64,000 bases of DNA from CAVVEQ01 sp963804865 (GCA_963804865.1 CAWDSH010000001.1:1426001-1490000), one strand, 5' to 3'; counted from the stretch's first letter, positions 35,462 to 45,240 are shown. The notes: generated by a model from the sequence alone, not told the origin. Program-made: numbers and translations.

Positions 35462-36453
35462 TGCCGGGAACACATATGCGCCATGAACACATGATGTATG
35501 GTGATATCAAGCTCTATGCCGGGACGGCATGTCCGGAGTTGGCTGGAAAGATCGCCGATTATCTCGGTGTGCCTCTCTGCGAGCGGGATGTGATCACCTT
35601 TCCCAACGACAATCTCTTTATCAAGCTGCATAGCAGCGTGCGTGGCCAGGATTGCTACGTGATCCAGACCACCTCCGCCCCGGTGCACCGCAACCTGATG
35701 GAGCTGCTGATCATGATCCAGACCCTGCGCCTGGATTCCGCCGCACGCATCACCGCTGTTGTGCCGTATCTTTGCTATGCCCGCTCGGATAAAAAAGATC
35801 AGCCGCGCGTTCCCATAACTGCCCGCCTGGTGGCCGATATGATCGAGGTGGCTGGTGCTGATCGCTATATCACCCTTGATCTGCATGCCGGACAAATCCA
35901 GGGTTTCTTCTCCATCCCCGGAGATGTGCTCACCTCTTTCCACCTGTTGGTTGAATATCTTAAGTCGATCCAAAACACCATGCAAAATCCCGTGGTGGTC
36001 ACCGCCGATCTTGGATTTGCGAAAAAGGCGCGTAACTTTGCCGCCAACATGAATATCCCCATGGCATTTATTGAAAAACGCCGCGGGGGTAATGACGCCA
36101 ATCCTGAAGCCCTGACCATGATCGGTGAAGTAAAAGATCGCGATTGTATCATCGTGGATGACGAGATTGATACTGGTGGTTCCATTGCCCAGGCTGTCAA
36201 TCTGGTGAAGGAGTGCGGCGCTCACGATGTTTATGTGACTTTCGTACATGGCATCCTATCCCAGGATTCAGCGGCCCGTCTGGCCAAGCTGCCCGTCAAG
36301 GAATTCGTCTGCACGGATACCATCCCCATTCCCAATGAAAAAGCGCGGCTTTTTGGCAATCGTTTGAAAATACTGTCCATTGCGCCCTTGCTTGGCGAGG
36401 TGATCTGCCGTGCCAATGAAGGCCGCAGCGTAGGCGAGCTGTTCAACGAATAG
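35458..36453 (+). CDS. prs: Ribose-phosphate pyrophosphokinase
   Basis: 331 residues. Makes PRPP from ribose 5-phosphate and ATP for nucleotide, His and Trp synthesis. The PRPP-binding loop is IIVDDEIDTGGSIAQAV. Other family segments are YARSDKKDQPRVPITARLVAD and ITLDLHAGQIQGFFSIP. Two Met codons at the start (35458 and 35461) are both possible; the first overlaps the acetyltransferase stop. The N-terminal dozen residues (with HMRHEHMMYGD) are longer than in most homologues, so an internal Met is also possible. Confidence 0.92.
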   Translation: MMPGTHMRHEHMMYGDIKLYAGTACPELAGKIADYLGVPLCERDVITFPNDNLFIKLHSSVRGQDCYVIQTTSAPVHRNLMELLIMIQTLRLDSAARITAVVPYLCYARSDKKDQPRVPITARLVADMIEVAGADRYITLDLHAGQIQGFFSIPGDVLTSFHLLVEYLKSIQNTMQNPVVVTADLGFAKKARNFAANMNIPMAFIEKRRGGNDANPEALTMIGEVKDRDCIIVDDEIDTGGSIAQAVNLVKECGAHDVYVTFVHGILSQDSAARLAKLPVKEFVCTDTIPIPNEKARLFGNRLKILSIAPLLGEVICRANEGRSVGELFNE

Positions 36454-36523
36454 CTCTTCTGACCGCGGCTGAACCCGGGTCAATCAACACGCTCTACATT
36501 TATTTCTTGGTGTGTATTTTCAC

Positions 36524-36529
36524 TATCTT
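36524..36529 (+). promoter_or_regulatory. -10-like hexamer close to mutM start
   Basis: TATCTT ends 5 bp before the ATG of mutM, and no Shine-Dalgarno sequence intervenes. This is compatible with a leaderless transcript. The -35 is weak. Confidence 0.3.
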
Positions 36530-36534
36530 TGATC

Positions 36535-37386
36535 ATGCCTGAATTGCCTGAAGTCGAGACGATCGTACGCGCATTAAGGGATGGGGGTCGGGGACATCCA
36601 TCGATCGTGGGAAAAACGGTCAGTGACGCACGCCTGCTTTGGAAGCGCACCCTGGCATATCCAAATCCCAATGGTTTCGCCCGCAAGCTAAGGAATGAAC
36701 AAATTGCGTCCGTCAACCGACGGGGTAAATTCATTGTATTCAACCTCACCCATTATTCCCTTCTCATTCACCTGCGCATGAGTGGAGACCTGCTTGTCGA
36801 GCAGGATCTGGATTCCAATGGGCATGTGACAGCCTTCCAGCCGCATGACCGGATGATCCTTCATTTTGAAGATGGCTGGCGCCTGGCATTCAATGACGCG
36901 CGAAAATTTGGCCGCGTGTGGCTTGTCGAGGATCCCGCCACGATCCTTCAAAGCCTGGGGCCGGAACCGCTATCACCAGACCTGACCCCGGAGATTTTTC
37001 ATCAAATGCTTATCTCCAGGAAAAGACAGCTCAAACCCCTGCTCCTCGATCAAAGCTTCCTCGCGGGATTGGGAAATATTTACACCGATGAAGCGCTGCA
37101 TCTCGCTGGATTGCATCCCCTTACCCAGGCGAATCAGCTTGACGAGGTTCAATCAGCAAAATTGCTCTCTTCGATCAAGCATGTCCTCGAGGATGGCCTG
37201 GAAAGCAATGGCGCAAGCATCGATTGGGTTTACCGGGGGGGTGATTTTCAAAATCATTTCCGTGTCTATCAACGAACGGGGGAAGCCTGCCCGGTATGCG
37301 GCACTTCCATCCTGCGCATCACGGTAGGTCAGCGAGGAACTCATTTTTGTCCCACCTGCCAGCCGCAATTGCCCGTTTGCCACTGA
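36535..37386 (+). CDS. mutM: Formamidopyrimidine-DNA glycosylase
   Basis: The ATG at 36535 is the real start because the mature protein must begin PELPEVE, whose Pro and Glu are catalytic. Further: NRRGKFIVF with the hairpin Lys, LIHLRMSGDLL, YTDEALHLAGLHP (helix-two-turn-helix), and a C-terminal zinc finger CPVC...CPTC. Excises 8-oxoguanine and formamidopyrimidines and nicks the AP site. Complete and uninterrupted. Confidence 0.93.
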   Translation: MPELPEVETIVRALRDGGRGHPSIVGKTVSDARLLWKRTLAYPNPNGFARKLRNEQIASVNRRGKFIVFNLTHYSLLIHLRMSGDLLVEQDLDSNGHVTAFQPHDRMILHFEDGWRLAFNDARKFGRVWLVEDPATILQSLGPEPLSPDLTPEIFHQMLISRKRQLKPLLLDQSFLAGLGNIYTDEALHLAGLHPLTQANQLDEVQSAKLLSSIKHVLEDGLESNGASIDWVYRGGDFQNHFRVYQRTGEACPVCGTSILRITVGQRGTHFCPTCQPQLPVCH

Positions 37387-37503
37387 ATCATCATCATTTT
37401 TTCACCAATTCTTCATACCACGTGCTTTTATTTCATTCCTTTTTACGCTAAAATGATTTAGATATATATATAAATTCTTACCGCTGGGAAGATTGGGGTA
37501 AAA

Positions 37504-38184
37504 ATGTCATCTCTCCTCACGCAATTACTGATCGCCCTGCTCTGCGCCACCCTGGGTTTCATCGCCGGTGCGCTCGTCACGGTTCTCTGGTCTGAACGCG
37601 ATAAGCAGAAACCTGAGAGTCATGATAAGCTGCCCGAAGGTTTGGATGAAAAACAGCATGAACCGCTCGCCCGGCTTTGGCGTGATCGCGAGACCGGTGA
37701 TTTGATCACTGAAGTGGATGGAACTGCATATGTCAATGAAAAAGCCCTCAGCAAATCGCAAAAGAATGAGCTGAAACATCTGGCGATGAACTGGGCGGGA
37801 TGGGTCATGGGGAGCGAGGCGAAACCGGAAGTGGTAAAAGCCGCGACTGAATCCCTGCCCCCGGTGCCTGCACCCGTTAAAGAAGCCAGCGCCGTTGCTC
37901 CCCAGAAACTTGCCGAACCCGAAAAAGGAAAAAAAGGCGAAAAAGTTGAAGAAGCCAAGCCCAAGACAATGGTTGAGGAGATCGATGAGATCATGCAGAA
38001 TATGATCAAAGGAACCCCGCTGGAAAACCGTGGAGTTCGCATTGCCCAGGATCGCCTGGGGATCGTGGTCTGGATCGGTCTTGACCATTTCGAAGGCATC
38101 GATGCCGTAAAAGATCCCGGGATTCAGGCAGCCTTGCGAAAAGCGGTCAGTGAATGGGAAAGCCGCCAGGAATTAAAAAAGTAA
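37504..38184 (+). CDS. Membrane-anchored protein of unknown function
   Basis: 226 residues: one N-terminal membrane helix (LLIALLCATLGFIAGALVTVLW), a charged region with RDRETGDLITEVDG, a Lys/Glu/Pro-rich low-complexity linker (residues about 120-155), and a C-terminal domain with RIAQDRLGIVVWIGLDHFEGID. The C-terminal domain would face the cytoplasm if the helix is an uncleaved signal anchor of N-out type. Not recognised. It precedes the tat genes by 90 bp. Confidence 0.6.
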   Translation: MSSLLTQLLIALLCATLGFIAGALVTVLWSERDKQKPESHDKLPEGLDEKQHEPLARLWRDRETGDLITEVDGTAYVNEKALSKSQKNELKHLAMNWAGWVMGSEAKPEVVKAATESLPPVPAPVKEASAVAPQKLAEPEKGKKGEKVEEAKPKTMVEEIDEIMQNMIKGTPLENRGVRIAQDRLGIVVWIGLDHFEGIDAVKDPGIQAALRKAVSEWESRQELKK

Positions 38185-38275
38185 TTAGGTCTTCTCATCG
38201 GTTTTTCATCCAGCAGGTTTATAATCGAATTTAATTCAGATAAAATATCTCCTTTTCATGAAAGGGTAATAAGCC

Positions 38276-38464
38276 ATGCGTTTCGGACTTCCTGAAATAG
38301 TAATTGTCCTTGTGATAGTTCTCCTTCTTTTTGGTCCCGGACGGATTTCCAAGATCGCCGGCGAAATGGGAAAGAGCATTAGTTCTTTCCGCGATGGGCT
38401 GAAGGGCGATAAAAAAGAAGGGGATAAAGAACCCACAGAAGACTCTGCGGATAAGACCAAGTAA
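38276..38464 (+). CDS. tatA: Twin-arginine translocase subunit TatA
   Basis: 62 residues. Short N-terminal helix (EIVIVLVIVLLLFG), the FGP hinge, then an amphipathic helix (ISKIAGEMGKSISSFRDGL) and a charged tail. TatA oligomers form the protein-conducting element for folded Tat substrates. It opens a tatA, tatB-like, tatC cluster. Confidence 0.92.
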   Translation: MRFGLPEIVIVLVIVLLLFGPGRISKIAGEMGKSISSFRDGLKGDKKEGDKEPTEDSADKTK

Positions 38465-38493
38465 GCAGATTCACAATTCTGCATTCACGTGAT

Positions 38494-38859
38494 ATGGAAA
38501 TCCTGGGTATCGGACCCCTTGAATTCGTTTTAATCTTCATCCTGGCCTTGGTGCTTCTGGGGCCAAAGGACATGGTATCCTCCGCCAGGAAATTTGCCCA
38601 ATGGATTCGCAAGATCACCCAATCTGATTTCTGGCAGGATGCGGTGGATACCTCCCGTGAAATTCGCCAGTTTCCCACGAAGATCATGAAAGAAGCCGGT
38701 CTGGATGAAGAGCTGCGCAAGATCAACCGCGATCTTTCGACCAGCAGTGAGCAGCGAATTTGGGAAAAGGACATGGAAAAATCCAGGTCCATACCAACAA
38801 AAGACCCAAAGCCGAAGCCCGGAACCAATCCCGATTCAAAACCACCTGCCAAACCCTGA
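38494..38859 (+). CDS. TatB-like subunit (Sec-independent translocase)
   Basis: 121 residues. N-terminal GPLEFVLIFILALVLLGPKDM is the Tat A/B helix with the LGP hinge, followed by an amphipathic helix and a Pro/Lys-rich tail. The longer charged tail and the position before tatC favour TatB, although TatA/B cannot be told apart by sequence alone. It ends 5 bp before tatC. Confidence 0.8.
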   Translation: MEILGIGPLEFVLIFILALVLLGPKDMVSSARKFAQWIRKITQSDFWQDAVDTSREIRQFPTKIMKEAGLDEELRKINRDLSTSSEQRIWEKDMEKSRSIPTKDPKPKPGTNPDSKPPAKP

Positions 38860-38863
38860 TCGT

Positions 38864-39577
38864 ATGCCTGAAAAAAGCCGGATTATGACCATCACTGAAC
38901 ACATCGAGGAACTGCGCAAGCGGCTGCTGATCAGCCTCGTCTTTTTGGTCATAACCACTGCTATAAGCTTTGCGTTTGCCCAATATGTGATCGAGTACTT
39001 AAGTCAACCCATTGGTGGTTTGGAGAATCTTCAGTCCATCGAAATCACCGAAAATGTCGGCGTATTCATGCGGGTATCGCTTCTTTCCGGTTTTATCCTG
39101 GCATTACCGGTCATCCTTTATGAGATGCTGGCTTTCATCATGCCGGGGCTTGAACCTGGAGAGAAACGATGGGTATACTGGACCATCCCATTCATCACCA
39201 TCATGTTCATGGTGGGTGCCGCATTCGCCTTCCTGGTGATGCTGCCTGCTGCCATTCCCTTCCTTACCAGTTTTCTCGGCGTCCAGACGGTTCCACGGCT
39301 CTCAAATTATGTTAATTTCGTTACCAATTTGATCTTTTGGATCGGGATGAGCTTCCAGGCGCCCATCGTGGTTTTTATACTCGCCCGGCTAAAACTGGTG
39401 CGTGCGGGTGATTTGATCAAGCAGTGGCGCTTGGCAGTCGTGATCATCGCCATCCTCGCCGCCATGGTGACCCCAACGGTCGACCCGGTGAATATGGCCC
39501 TCCTCATGGCACCCCTCATCCTGCTTTATTTCATCAGTGTACTGCTGGCTGCTCTGGCACGCCGCGGCGAAAAATAA
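38864..39577 (+). CDS. tatC: Sec-independent translocase TatC
   Basis: The ATG at 38864 (MPEKSRIMTITEHIEELRKRLL) is preferred, because an upstream extension would overlap the tatB-like gene. Six membrane segments; the conserved HIEELRKRL head, YEMLAFIMPGLEPGEKRW cytoplasmic loop and FQAPIVVFILARL are present. TatC recognises twin-arginine signal peptides. 237 residues, intact. Confidence 0.93.
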   Translation: MPEKSRIMTITEHIEELRKRLLISLVFLVITTAISFAFAQYVIEYLSQPIGGLENLQSIEITENVGVFMRVSLLSGFILALPVILYEMLAFIMPGLEPGEKRWVYWTIPFITIMFMVGAAFAFLVMLPAAIPFLTSFLGVQTVPRLSNYVNFVTNLIFWIGMSFQAPIVVFILARLKLVRAGDLIKQWRLAVVIIAILAAMVTPTVDPVNMALLMAPLILLYFISVLLAALARRGEK

Positions 39578-39583
39578 GTCCCC

Positions 39584-40914
39584 TTATTCCGGGTAGATCT
39601 TCGAATAAATTTCAGGTGCAAAATCCTGCACCATTTGAGCGGAAATACCATTTTCGTTGCATATCGCTTCATAAAGATCAACGCTTTTCCTGCGAATGCG
39701 CGCCTGTGTTTGCAGGTCCAGCCCCCATAATCCAAAGCGATTGACCCAGCCATCTGCCCATTCAAAATTATCCACCAGGGACCAGTGAAAATAGCTTCTA
39801 ATTGGATAACAGAAATTTACCGCCCGCCATACCTGGTGCAGGTTTTGGATGATATAGCGTCTCCGCAGTGCATCCACTGTATCTTCAATGCCATTCTCGG
39901 TAATATGAATGGGCAGGCCAAATCCTTTCGCCCATTTCAATGCATCAAATAAACCCTCAGGTGTGTTGGCGAACTTGCCGCTTTGACTTGCTTCTGCACC
40001 TTCCTCAAAGGATATATTCATCAGGGAATGATCCTTGGCAAATGGATTGAATTCCATCATTTGCCTGAAATAATAGTTCAATCCAAAGTAATCCTGGCTT
40101 TTCGCTGCCCCGGGGATTCGTTCGCTTTTCCCCAATATCTTCAAGGTGCCGCTGTGTACCGCGTTTGGAAATGCCTCATTAGCCAGCCAGTTGATAAATT
40201 TAGCCGCCCCTCTATCGATGAAATTCCACCTTTTGGCAGCAATGAAATCGCGTGTAGTTATAAGCCAAGTCCAACCTGGGCATCAGGTTGAATGGCATGC
40301 AGGGATCGGTATGCGATGGTATGACCGTGCAGTAAATTCTTATAGACCGGGAATAAATATTTTAAGCTGTTCTTCCCGGGTGGGAATTCCCCCACAACAT
40401 ATCCTCCAATAGCATATACATTCGGTTCATTGATCGTACACCAGAGGGAGACGTATTCCTTGAGCGCTTCCGCCACCTTGCGCACATATTTGCCAAAGAG
40501 TTCGGGGGTTTGTTCATTCTCCCACCCGCCCTTCTCGGTCAACCAGAGAGGATCGGTGAAATGATGCAGGGTGACCATCGGGACGAGATTCCTCTTCACC
40601 AGTCCCTGGATCATCTCGCGGTAATGATCGAGCGCGTCCTCGTCCCAGCGGTCCGGTTCCGGTTGGATTCGGCTCCATTCGATGGAAAGTCGGTGCGCAG
40701 TTTGACCGGTTTCAGCAGCGCGATCGAAATCTTCCTTCCAGCGCCCTCCCCACCAATCCGCGGCCAGTCCTGCCTTGTGCCCTTCCCGGATCCGCCCGGG
40801 TTCCTTTTCCCAGGCTGACCAGTTATTATTTTCGTTACCGCCCTCAACCTGGTGTGAAGCGGTCGCGGTACCCCAGAGAAAACCCTTTGGAAAATGAAAT
40901 GTGGCTGATGGCAC
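39584..40914 (-). CDS. GH1 beta-glucosidase (one frameshift)
   Basis: Family GH1 (beta/alpha)8 enzyme: N-terminal FPKGFLWGTATASHQVEGG, acid/base TINEPN, and nucleophile ITENG. A C-terminal stretch SYFHWSLVDNFEWADGW also fits. The frame from 40914 ends at 40258 with AQVGLGL, and the second frame runs from about 40256 to 39584 (starting RDFIAAKRWNFIDRG). One indel in the GGCTTATAAC region (about 40256-40262) joins them to about 443 residues. Cytoplasmic hydrolysis of beta-glucosides or related glycosides is expected. Confidence 0.88.
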
Positions 40915-41044
40915 TTGGTGCTCCTGTGATGGTTTATCCCCTGATTGTATTCAACTCGCCCCAGTTATGCAATTGCCCAATCTAAAATTGGACAAATGGT
41001 CAATTGCCAGGAAATATCGCTGCTTATATAATCACCCCACAAGG

Positions 41045-41524
41045 ATGGATATGAAAAGAAGCTGTCTTTTAATCGCCATACTGATCTTGATAGCCACGTG
41101 CTTCGTTTCAAATACGAATCGCAGCTTATCTGCCGCGAAGATGGCTTTGAAGGATTTCTTTCTTGCCTTGAACAACGAAGATTATGAACAGGCCGTGGAT
41201 CTTTACGGCGGTTCTTACGAGATCATCCAGGGCATGAATCCCGGTCTCGATCCACAGGATCATATATCCCTCTGGCAGCATGCCTGCACGCTGAACGGTT
41301 TTCAGTGCTTAAGGGTAAAAAGGATCGTAAAAACAGAGGTCATCAACGAATTCGAGTATCGTTTCACGGTGGAATTCAAAAGCCCGGATGGCAGCCTATT
41401 CATTCAAGGACCCTGCTGTGGAGAGGATGAAACCAATGCATCCGGGATTTCACAATTTGTGATCACGGTCAGGAAAATGGATGAAGGGTTTAAGGTATTG
41501 GATCTGCCTCCCTATGTACCTTGA
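41045..41524 (+). CDS. Secreted NTF2-like protein
   Basis: The start is 41045 or 41051; both give a short signal peptide (SCLLIAILILIATCF). The body begins AAKMALKDFFLALNNEDYEQAVDLYGGSY, the cone-shaped NTF2/SnoaL helix pattern, with a Cys pair and GPCCGED. About 159 residues. Function unknown. It lies divergent to the GH1 gene. Confidence 0.6.
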   Translation: MDMKRSCLLIAILILIATCFVSNTNRSLSAAKMALKDFFLALNNEDYEQAVDLYGGSYEIIQGMNPGLDPQDHISLWQHACTLNGFQCLRVKRIVKTEVINEFEYRFTVEFKSPDGSLFIQGPCCGEDETNASGISQFVITVRKMDEGFKVLDLPPYVP

Positions 41525-41628
41525 CTGAAAACAATCTCCTTTTTTTCTAAAAAAAGGAACATTTACCAAGAATTACATCAAAGGTTGCACAAGACCTTCA
41601 AACCGCATCGGAATAATGACCGTTATTT

Positions 41629-41634
41629 TATAAT
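41629..41634 (+). promoter_or_regulatory. -10 TATAAT six bases before a start codon (leaderless type)
   Basis: TATAAT ends 6 bp before the ATG at 41641 and no Shine-Dalgarno lies between. Transcription would begin at or next to the ATG. Confidence 0.5.
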
Positions 41635-41640
41635 CTGATC

Positions 41641-42204
41641 ATGAAATCAAATTCGAACGCTACCGAATCAAAATCAGGTCTTCCCAAGTGGAGCATGATC
41701 TTGATCTATTCCCTGGTCGTGCTTTTTCTCGGCCTGCTCGCCTATGGGATACTCACCACCAACACCGGGATCGTAACAGTTGGCACTAAAGTACCCGATT
41801 TTTCACTGACCACCTTCGAAGGTGAAACGATCCAGATGTCGTCACTGCCCCAAAAACTGCGCGTGGTGAATATCTGGGCATCCTGGTGCACGACCTGCGA
41901 TGATGAAGCACCCGCGCTTGAGGAAGCCTGGCAGCATTTTAAAAACGATGATGTGTTCTTTCTCGGGGTTGCTGCCTCTGATACGGAGAGTGATGCTCTC
42001 GATTTCATCAATGCATTTGGTCTCACCTATCCAAACGGGTTGGATAAAAGCGACCGCGTGGCTAATATCTTCAATTCCTTGGCAGTCCCCGAGACGTACT
42101 TCCTCGATCGCGAAGGTGTTGTTCTTTATCGGCAGATTGGAGCTTTCCGCGATAGCCAACAGATCATCCAGATCATCGATAAACTTTTATTGGAACTTCC
42201 ATAA
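41641..42204 (+). CDS. ResA/TlpA-like thiol-disulphide oxidoreductase
   Basis: 187 residues: one N-terminal membrane anchor (MILIYSLVVLFLGLLAYGIL), then a thioredoxin fold with WASWCTTCDDEAPAL (CxxC), and the cis-Pro loop VPETYFLD. Anchored outside the membrane; such proteins reduce cytochrome or other extracytoplasmic disulphides. No cytochrome maturation gene is adjacent, so the substrate is open. Confidence 0.88.
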   Translation: MKSNSNATESKSGLPKWSMILIYSLVVLFLGLLAYGILTTNTGIVTVGTKVPDFSLTTFEGETIQMSSLPQKLRVVNIWASWCTTCDDEAPALEEAWQHFKNDDVFFLGVAASDTESDALDFINAFGLTYPNGLDKSDRVANIFNSLAVPETYFLDREGVVLYRQIGAFRDSQQIIQIIDKLLLELP

Positions 42205-42379
42205 ATGTAAAATGAAGATATTCAGGATAAGAACGATTAACTTTACACACAGACTCGCAATTTGTCTGTTGCGATGATAATTTATAGGTGATTGGTAATA
42301 CAATTTTTTTCATGATGGGTTTTTCAGGAACTAATTTGATCGTTTTTTCGTCTTATGATTTCGAAAGGAGAATTTTGCC

Positions 42380-43541
42380 ATGTTCAAGAAAAATCATTCA
42401 CCGCTCATACTTCTATTCGTAGTATCTGCGATGATCCTGTCTGCCTGCGGGTTGATCGGTCAGACGGATACCCAGCCCAAGGTCCAAACAGCGATAGCCC
42501 AGACCATTTCCGCCATGGAGACGCAAGCGGTGCTGGAGACAGTCAATGCCATCCTCACTCAAATGGCGCAGACTCCTGAGCCAACTGCCACCCTTTTGGC
42601 ATCCGGTACACCCCTGCCCACTTACACACCCTGGCCTACGTCCACCCCTCAGCCAACGGCGACTTACATTCCGTGCGATTGGGTTCAATATATTTCGGAT
42701 ATAACCATCGCGGATGGCACCACACTCCCTGCCAGCTCGTCTTTCACCAAGACCTGGCGCCTGCGCAACATCGGCAGCTGCACCTGGACAACGGCATATT
42801 CAATTGTATTTGCCTCCGGTGATGCCATGAATGCGCCCTCTGCCATTAATCTTCCCAACTCCGTCCCGCCGGGTGGCACGATTGATATCAGTGTGCCCAT
42901 GTTTGCTCCGGAAAAATCCGGAACCTATCAGGGCTATTTTAAGCTGCGGAACGCTTACAGCGCCACCTTTGGTATTGGAGCAAGCACCCAGGAGAGCTTC
43001 TGGGTCAAGGTCAAGGTTCAGCCATCGGTACCCACCAGTGCATCCATCCCATTCATATTTTCGAACAATTACTGCTCCGCAACCTGGAAAACCAGAGTCG
43101 GGAACGATCTCCTGCCCTGCCGCGGATAGTTCTTATGGATTCCCCTCTGTCACCAAGGTCAGAGACGCAGTATTGGAAGGCGGCTACACTGAAGATGAAG
43201 ATGTCCTGGTCACAGTTCCGAATAACAGCAATAGCGGTTGGATAGCTGGATACTTCCCCAAGTTTGAGGTGGAGGATGGCGATCATTTTGTGACCAAGAT
43301 TGGCTGCCTGGACGGCAACTCCAAATGCGCTGTCACGTTTAGCCTGTGGTACAAGATCAGCGGCAGCAGCGAGACCAAGATGCAAAGTTGGTACGAAGAA
43401 TCTGACGGCAGCATTACTTCTGTCGATGTCGATCTGTCCGCCCTCGATGGTGAGAATGTGACCTTTATCCTCCAGGTGGAAGCTTATGGCTCACCGAAGG
43501 GTGATCGCGCATTCTGGCTTGTGCCGCATATTCACCGGTAA
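42380..43541 (+). CDS. Lipoprotein with NBR1-type Ig-like domain (one frameshift)
   Basis: Signal peptide with lipobox (ILSAC), a helical stretch, a Thr/Pro linker, then SSSFTKTWRLRNIGSCTWTT and VPPGGTIDISVPMFAP, characteristic of the NBR1 'next to BRCA1' central domain found in many Chloroflexota lipoproteins. The frame breaks at the AAAA run near 43088-43091. The other frame continues GTISCPAADSSYGFPSV and another strand-rich domain to 43541. About 386 residues. Likely a surface carbohydrate- or protein-binding lipoprotein. Confidence 0.8.
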
Positions 43542-43552
43542 TTTGAAACAAT

Positions 43553-43587
43553 CCGGGCGGTTGTTATGACTGCCCGGTTTTCATTTT
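43553..43587 (+). terminator. Rho-independent terminator
   Basis: CCGGGC (43553-43558) pairs with GCCCGG (43572-43577) around a 13-nt loop that may partly extend the stem, followed by TTTTCATTTTT. Placed just after the NBR1-type lipoprotein. Confidence 0.7.
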
Positions 43588-43616
43588 TGTATATCCATGG
43601 CATATTACTTGCCTTG

Positions 43617-43645
43617 TTGCGGTAGGTCTTCTTATTAGCTATACT
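43617..43645 (+). promoter_or_regulatory. Sigma-70-type promoter for the four-repeat protein
   Basis: TTGCGG (43617-43622), exactly 17 bp, TATACT (43640-43645). It lies 39 bp before the ATG at 43685, which has GGGAGG as its ribosome binding site. Confidence 0.6.
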
Positions 43646-43684
43646 ATTACTACCAATTTTTTATCGTTCGATTGGGAGGTAATT

Positions 43685-45130
43685 ATGTTTAAACGGACTC
43701 TTTTGACTCTCTTTCTGGTTGGCACCCTGCTTCTGGGATCGGTTCAACCGGCAAGCGCTGCAACATCTTCGTTTTATATTGAAAGTGTTTCACCGGGTGT
43801 GTCGGTTTCCATCCGTACCTTGAATTTCCCCATGAACACACAATTCAATGTCTATATGGGAGCGTACGGCACGCGAGGTGTGGGCGGCATCCTGGCACAT
43901 TCCTTCAACTCCGGCGATGGTGGTGTTTTTGGCGTCACATTCTGGATTCCATCCCAGCTCGCCAGCCGTGAAAAGATCGACCTGCGTCTCGCCAGTGAGG
44001 ATGGCTACGTTTTCTACGAAACATTCACGAATTGCACCAGCAGCTCGGGATGCGGATCAGCTTCCACTTCGGAGGAAACAACAACCACCGCTGTCAAGCC
44101 AGCTCCCAAGATGACGATTTATTTCGAGAGCGTTGTCGCCACCGATTCGGTCAGCGTCAGAACAGCCAATTTTCCCCAGGATACGGTCTTTATCGCCAAA
44201 ATGGGTAAATACGGCACTGGCGGCATTGGAGGGATCGAGGTCTCCCGCTTTAGCTCTGGAGATAGCGGTATCTTTGGTGTCACCATTCCCATTCCCGAGG
44301 AACTGGCTGATGTGACCAAGCTGGATCTGCGCCTGGAAAGTGTGGATGGCGATTACGCTGCTGCCCTGTCGTTCTCCAATATCTCCGGTGGCAAGGCATT
44401 GGCACCTTCGACCAGCTACACGGCAGGCGCGGGTGGTGTCTACGGTAGCGGATACGCCGTTCCCACCATTTCCATAACGTCAGTGGTTCCAAACACTTCA
44501 GTAAGCCTGCAAACCCACAACTTCCCGGCTTCGCAGGTATTCACCGTTCGCATGGGTCCATACGGCTCCTATGGCATCAACGGGGTGATCGTGGGGACAA
44601 CTGATTCGGCCACAGGTGGTTCCTTCCCGGTCACTTACCAGATCCCGGAGACTCTCAAGGGAAGCGAAGCCATCGCCATCCGCCTGGATAGCCCACAGGG
44701 TTATTATGCCTTCAACTGGTTTGTCAACCAGACAGGCGGCGGAGGAAGTTCGCCAGTCACCACCGCCGTACCGAGCACAACCGGCAGCACGGGTACCTCT
44801 CCAACAGCCACACCTGTTGCGCCAGCGGTGCCTTCCTCTTATTCTGGATATCCCTACTTCTATATCACCGCAGTCGTGCAGAATTCAACCGTGACCATCA
44901 GCGGGTATAACTTCCCTCCCAATCAGACTTTCGCCGTCACCATGGGTGCTTACGGTACCTATGGCGTAGGTGGTGTATCGATTGGCTCCACGGCATCCGG
45001 AGCGGGTGGTACCCTCTCGGCAACCTATAACATCCCTGCCAGCCTTTCCGGCAGTGATCGGATCGCGATTCGTCTTGAGAGCCCATACTATTATGCGTAT
45101 AACTGGTTCTACAATGCCACGGCACCTTGA
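43685..45130 (+). CDS. Secreted protein of four tandem ~85-residue repeats
   Basis: 481 residues. A cleavable signal peptide ends VQPASAA. Four copies of one domain follow, beginning near residues 31, 144, 260 and 393. Each opens with a hydrophobic strand (such as ITSVVPNTSV), then xxNFPxxxxFxVxMGxYGxxGxxG, an SGDxG-like turn, a Pro-bounded strand, and a final strand ending in RLxS and F. Repeats 1 and 2 resemble each other, and 3 and 4 resemble each other (FNWF/YNWF ends). Linkers are Ser/Thr-rich. Not recognised as a named family. A clear promoter and terminator make it a single-gene unit. Surface adhesion or a sheath/S-layer role is only a guess. Confidence 0.75.
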   Translation: MFKRTLLTLFLVGTLLLGSVQPASAATSSFYIESVSPGVSVSIRTLNFPMNTQFNVYMGAYGTRGVGGILAHSFNSGDGGVFGVTFWIPSQLASREKIDLRLASEDGYVFYETFTNCTSSSGCGSASTSEETTTTAVKPAPKMTIYFESVVATDSVSVRTANFPQDTVFIAKMGKYGTGGIGGIEVSRFSSGDSGIFGVTIPIPEELADVTKLDLRLESVDGDYAAALSFSNISGGKALAPSTSYTAGAGGVYGSGYAVPTISITSVVPNTSVSLQTHNFPASQVFTVRMGPYGSYGINGVIVGTTDSATGGSFPVTYQIPETLKGSEAIAIRLDSPQGYYAFNWFVNQTGGGGSSPVTTAVPSTTGSTGTSPTATPVAPAVPSSYSGYPYFYITAVVQNSTVTISGYNFPPNQTFAVTMGAYGTYGVGGVSIGSTASGAGGTLSATYNIPASLSGSDRIAIRLESPYYYAYNWFYNATAP

Positions 45131-45147
45131 TTGATACTGCCTTTAGA

Positions 45148-45182
45148 AGAACAGGGCATGGATTACCATGCCCTGTTCTCTG
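45148..45182 (+). terminator. Rho-independent terminator or bidirectional hairpin
   Basis: Stem 45148-45161 / 45166-45179, 14 bp and perfect, with a 4-nt ATTA loop. The following sequence (CTCTGTTAAATTTG) has only short T-runs. Confidence 0.7.
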
Positions 45183-45227
45183 TTAAATTTGATAAATATT
45201 TGTAAGGGGCTGGGGGAATGATTATGA

Positions 45228-45233
45228 TAGAAT
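45228..45233 (+). promoter_or_regulatory. -10 TAGAAT seven bases before a GTG start (leaderless type)
   Basis: TAGAAT ends 7 bp before the GTG at 45241. An overlapping TATGAT at 45223-45228 has TTGTAA 17 bp upstream (45200-45205). No Shine-Dalgarno is present. Confidence 0.45.
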
Positions 45234-45240
45234 ACTGCCT

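Noticed and set aside
43685..45130. CRISPR-like repetition
   Set aside because: The repetition is at protein level with about 340-390 bp periods and diverged DNA, inside one secreted protein; no short direct repeats with spacers were found anywhere.
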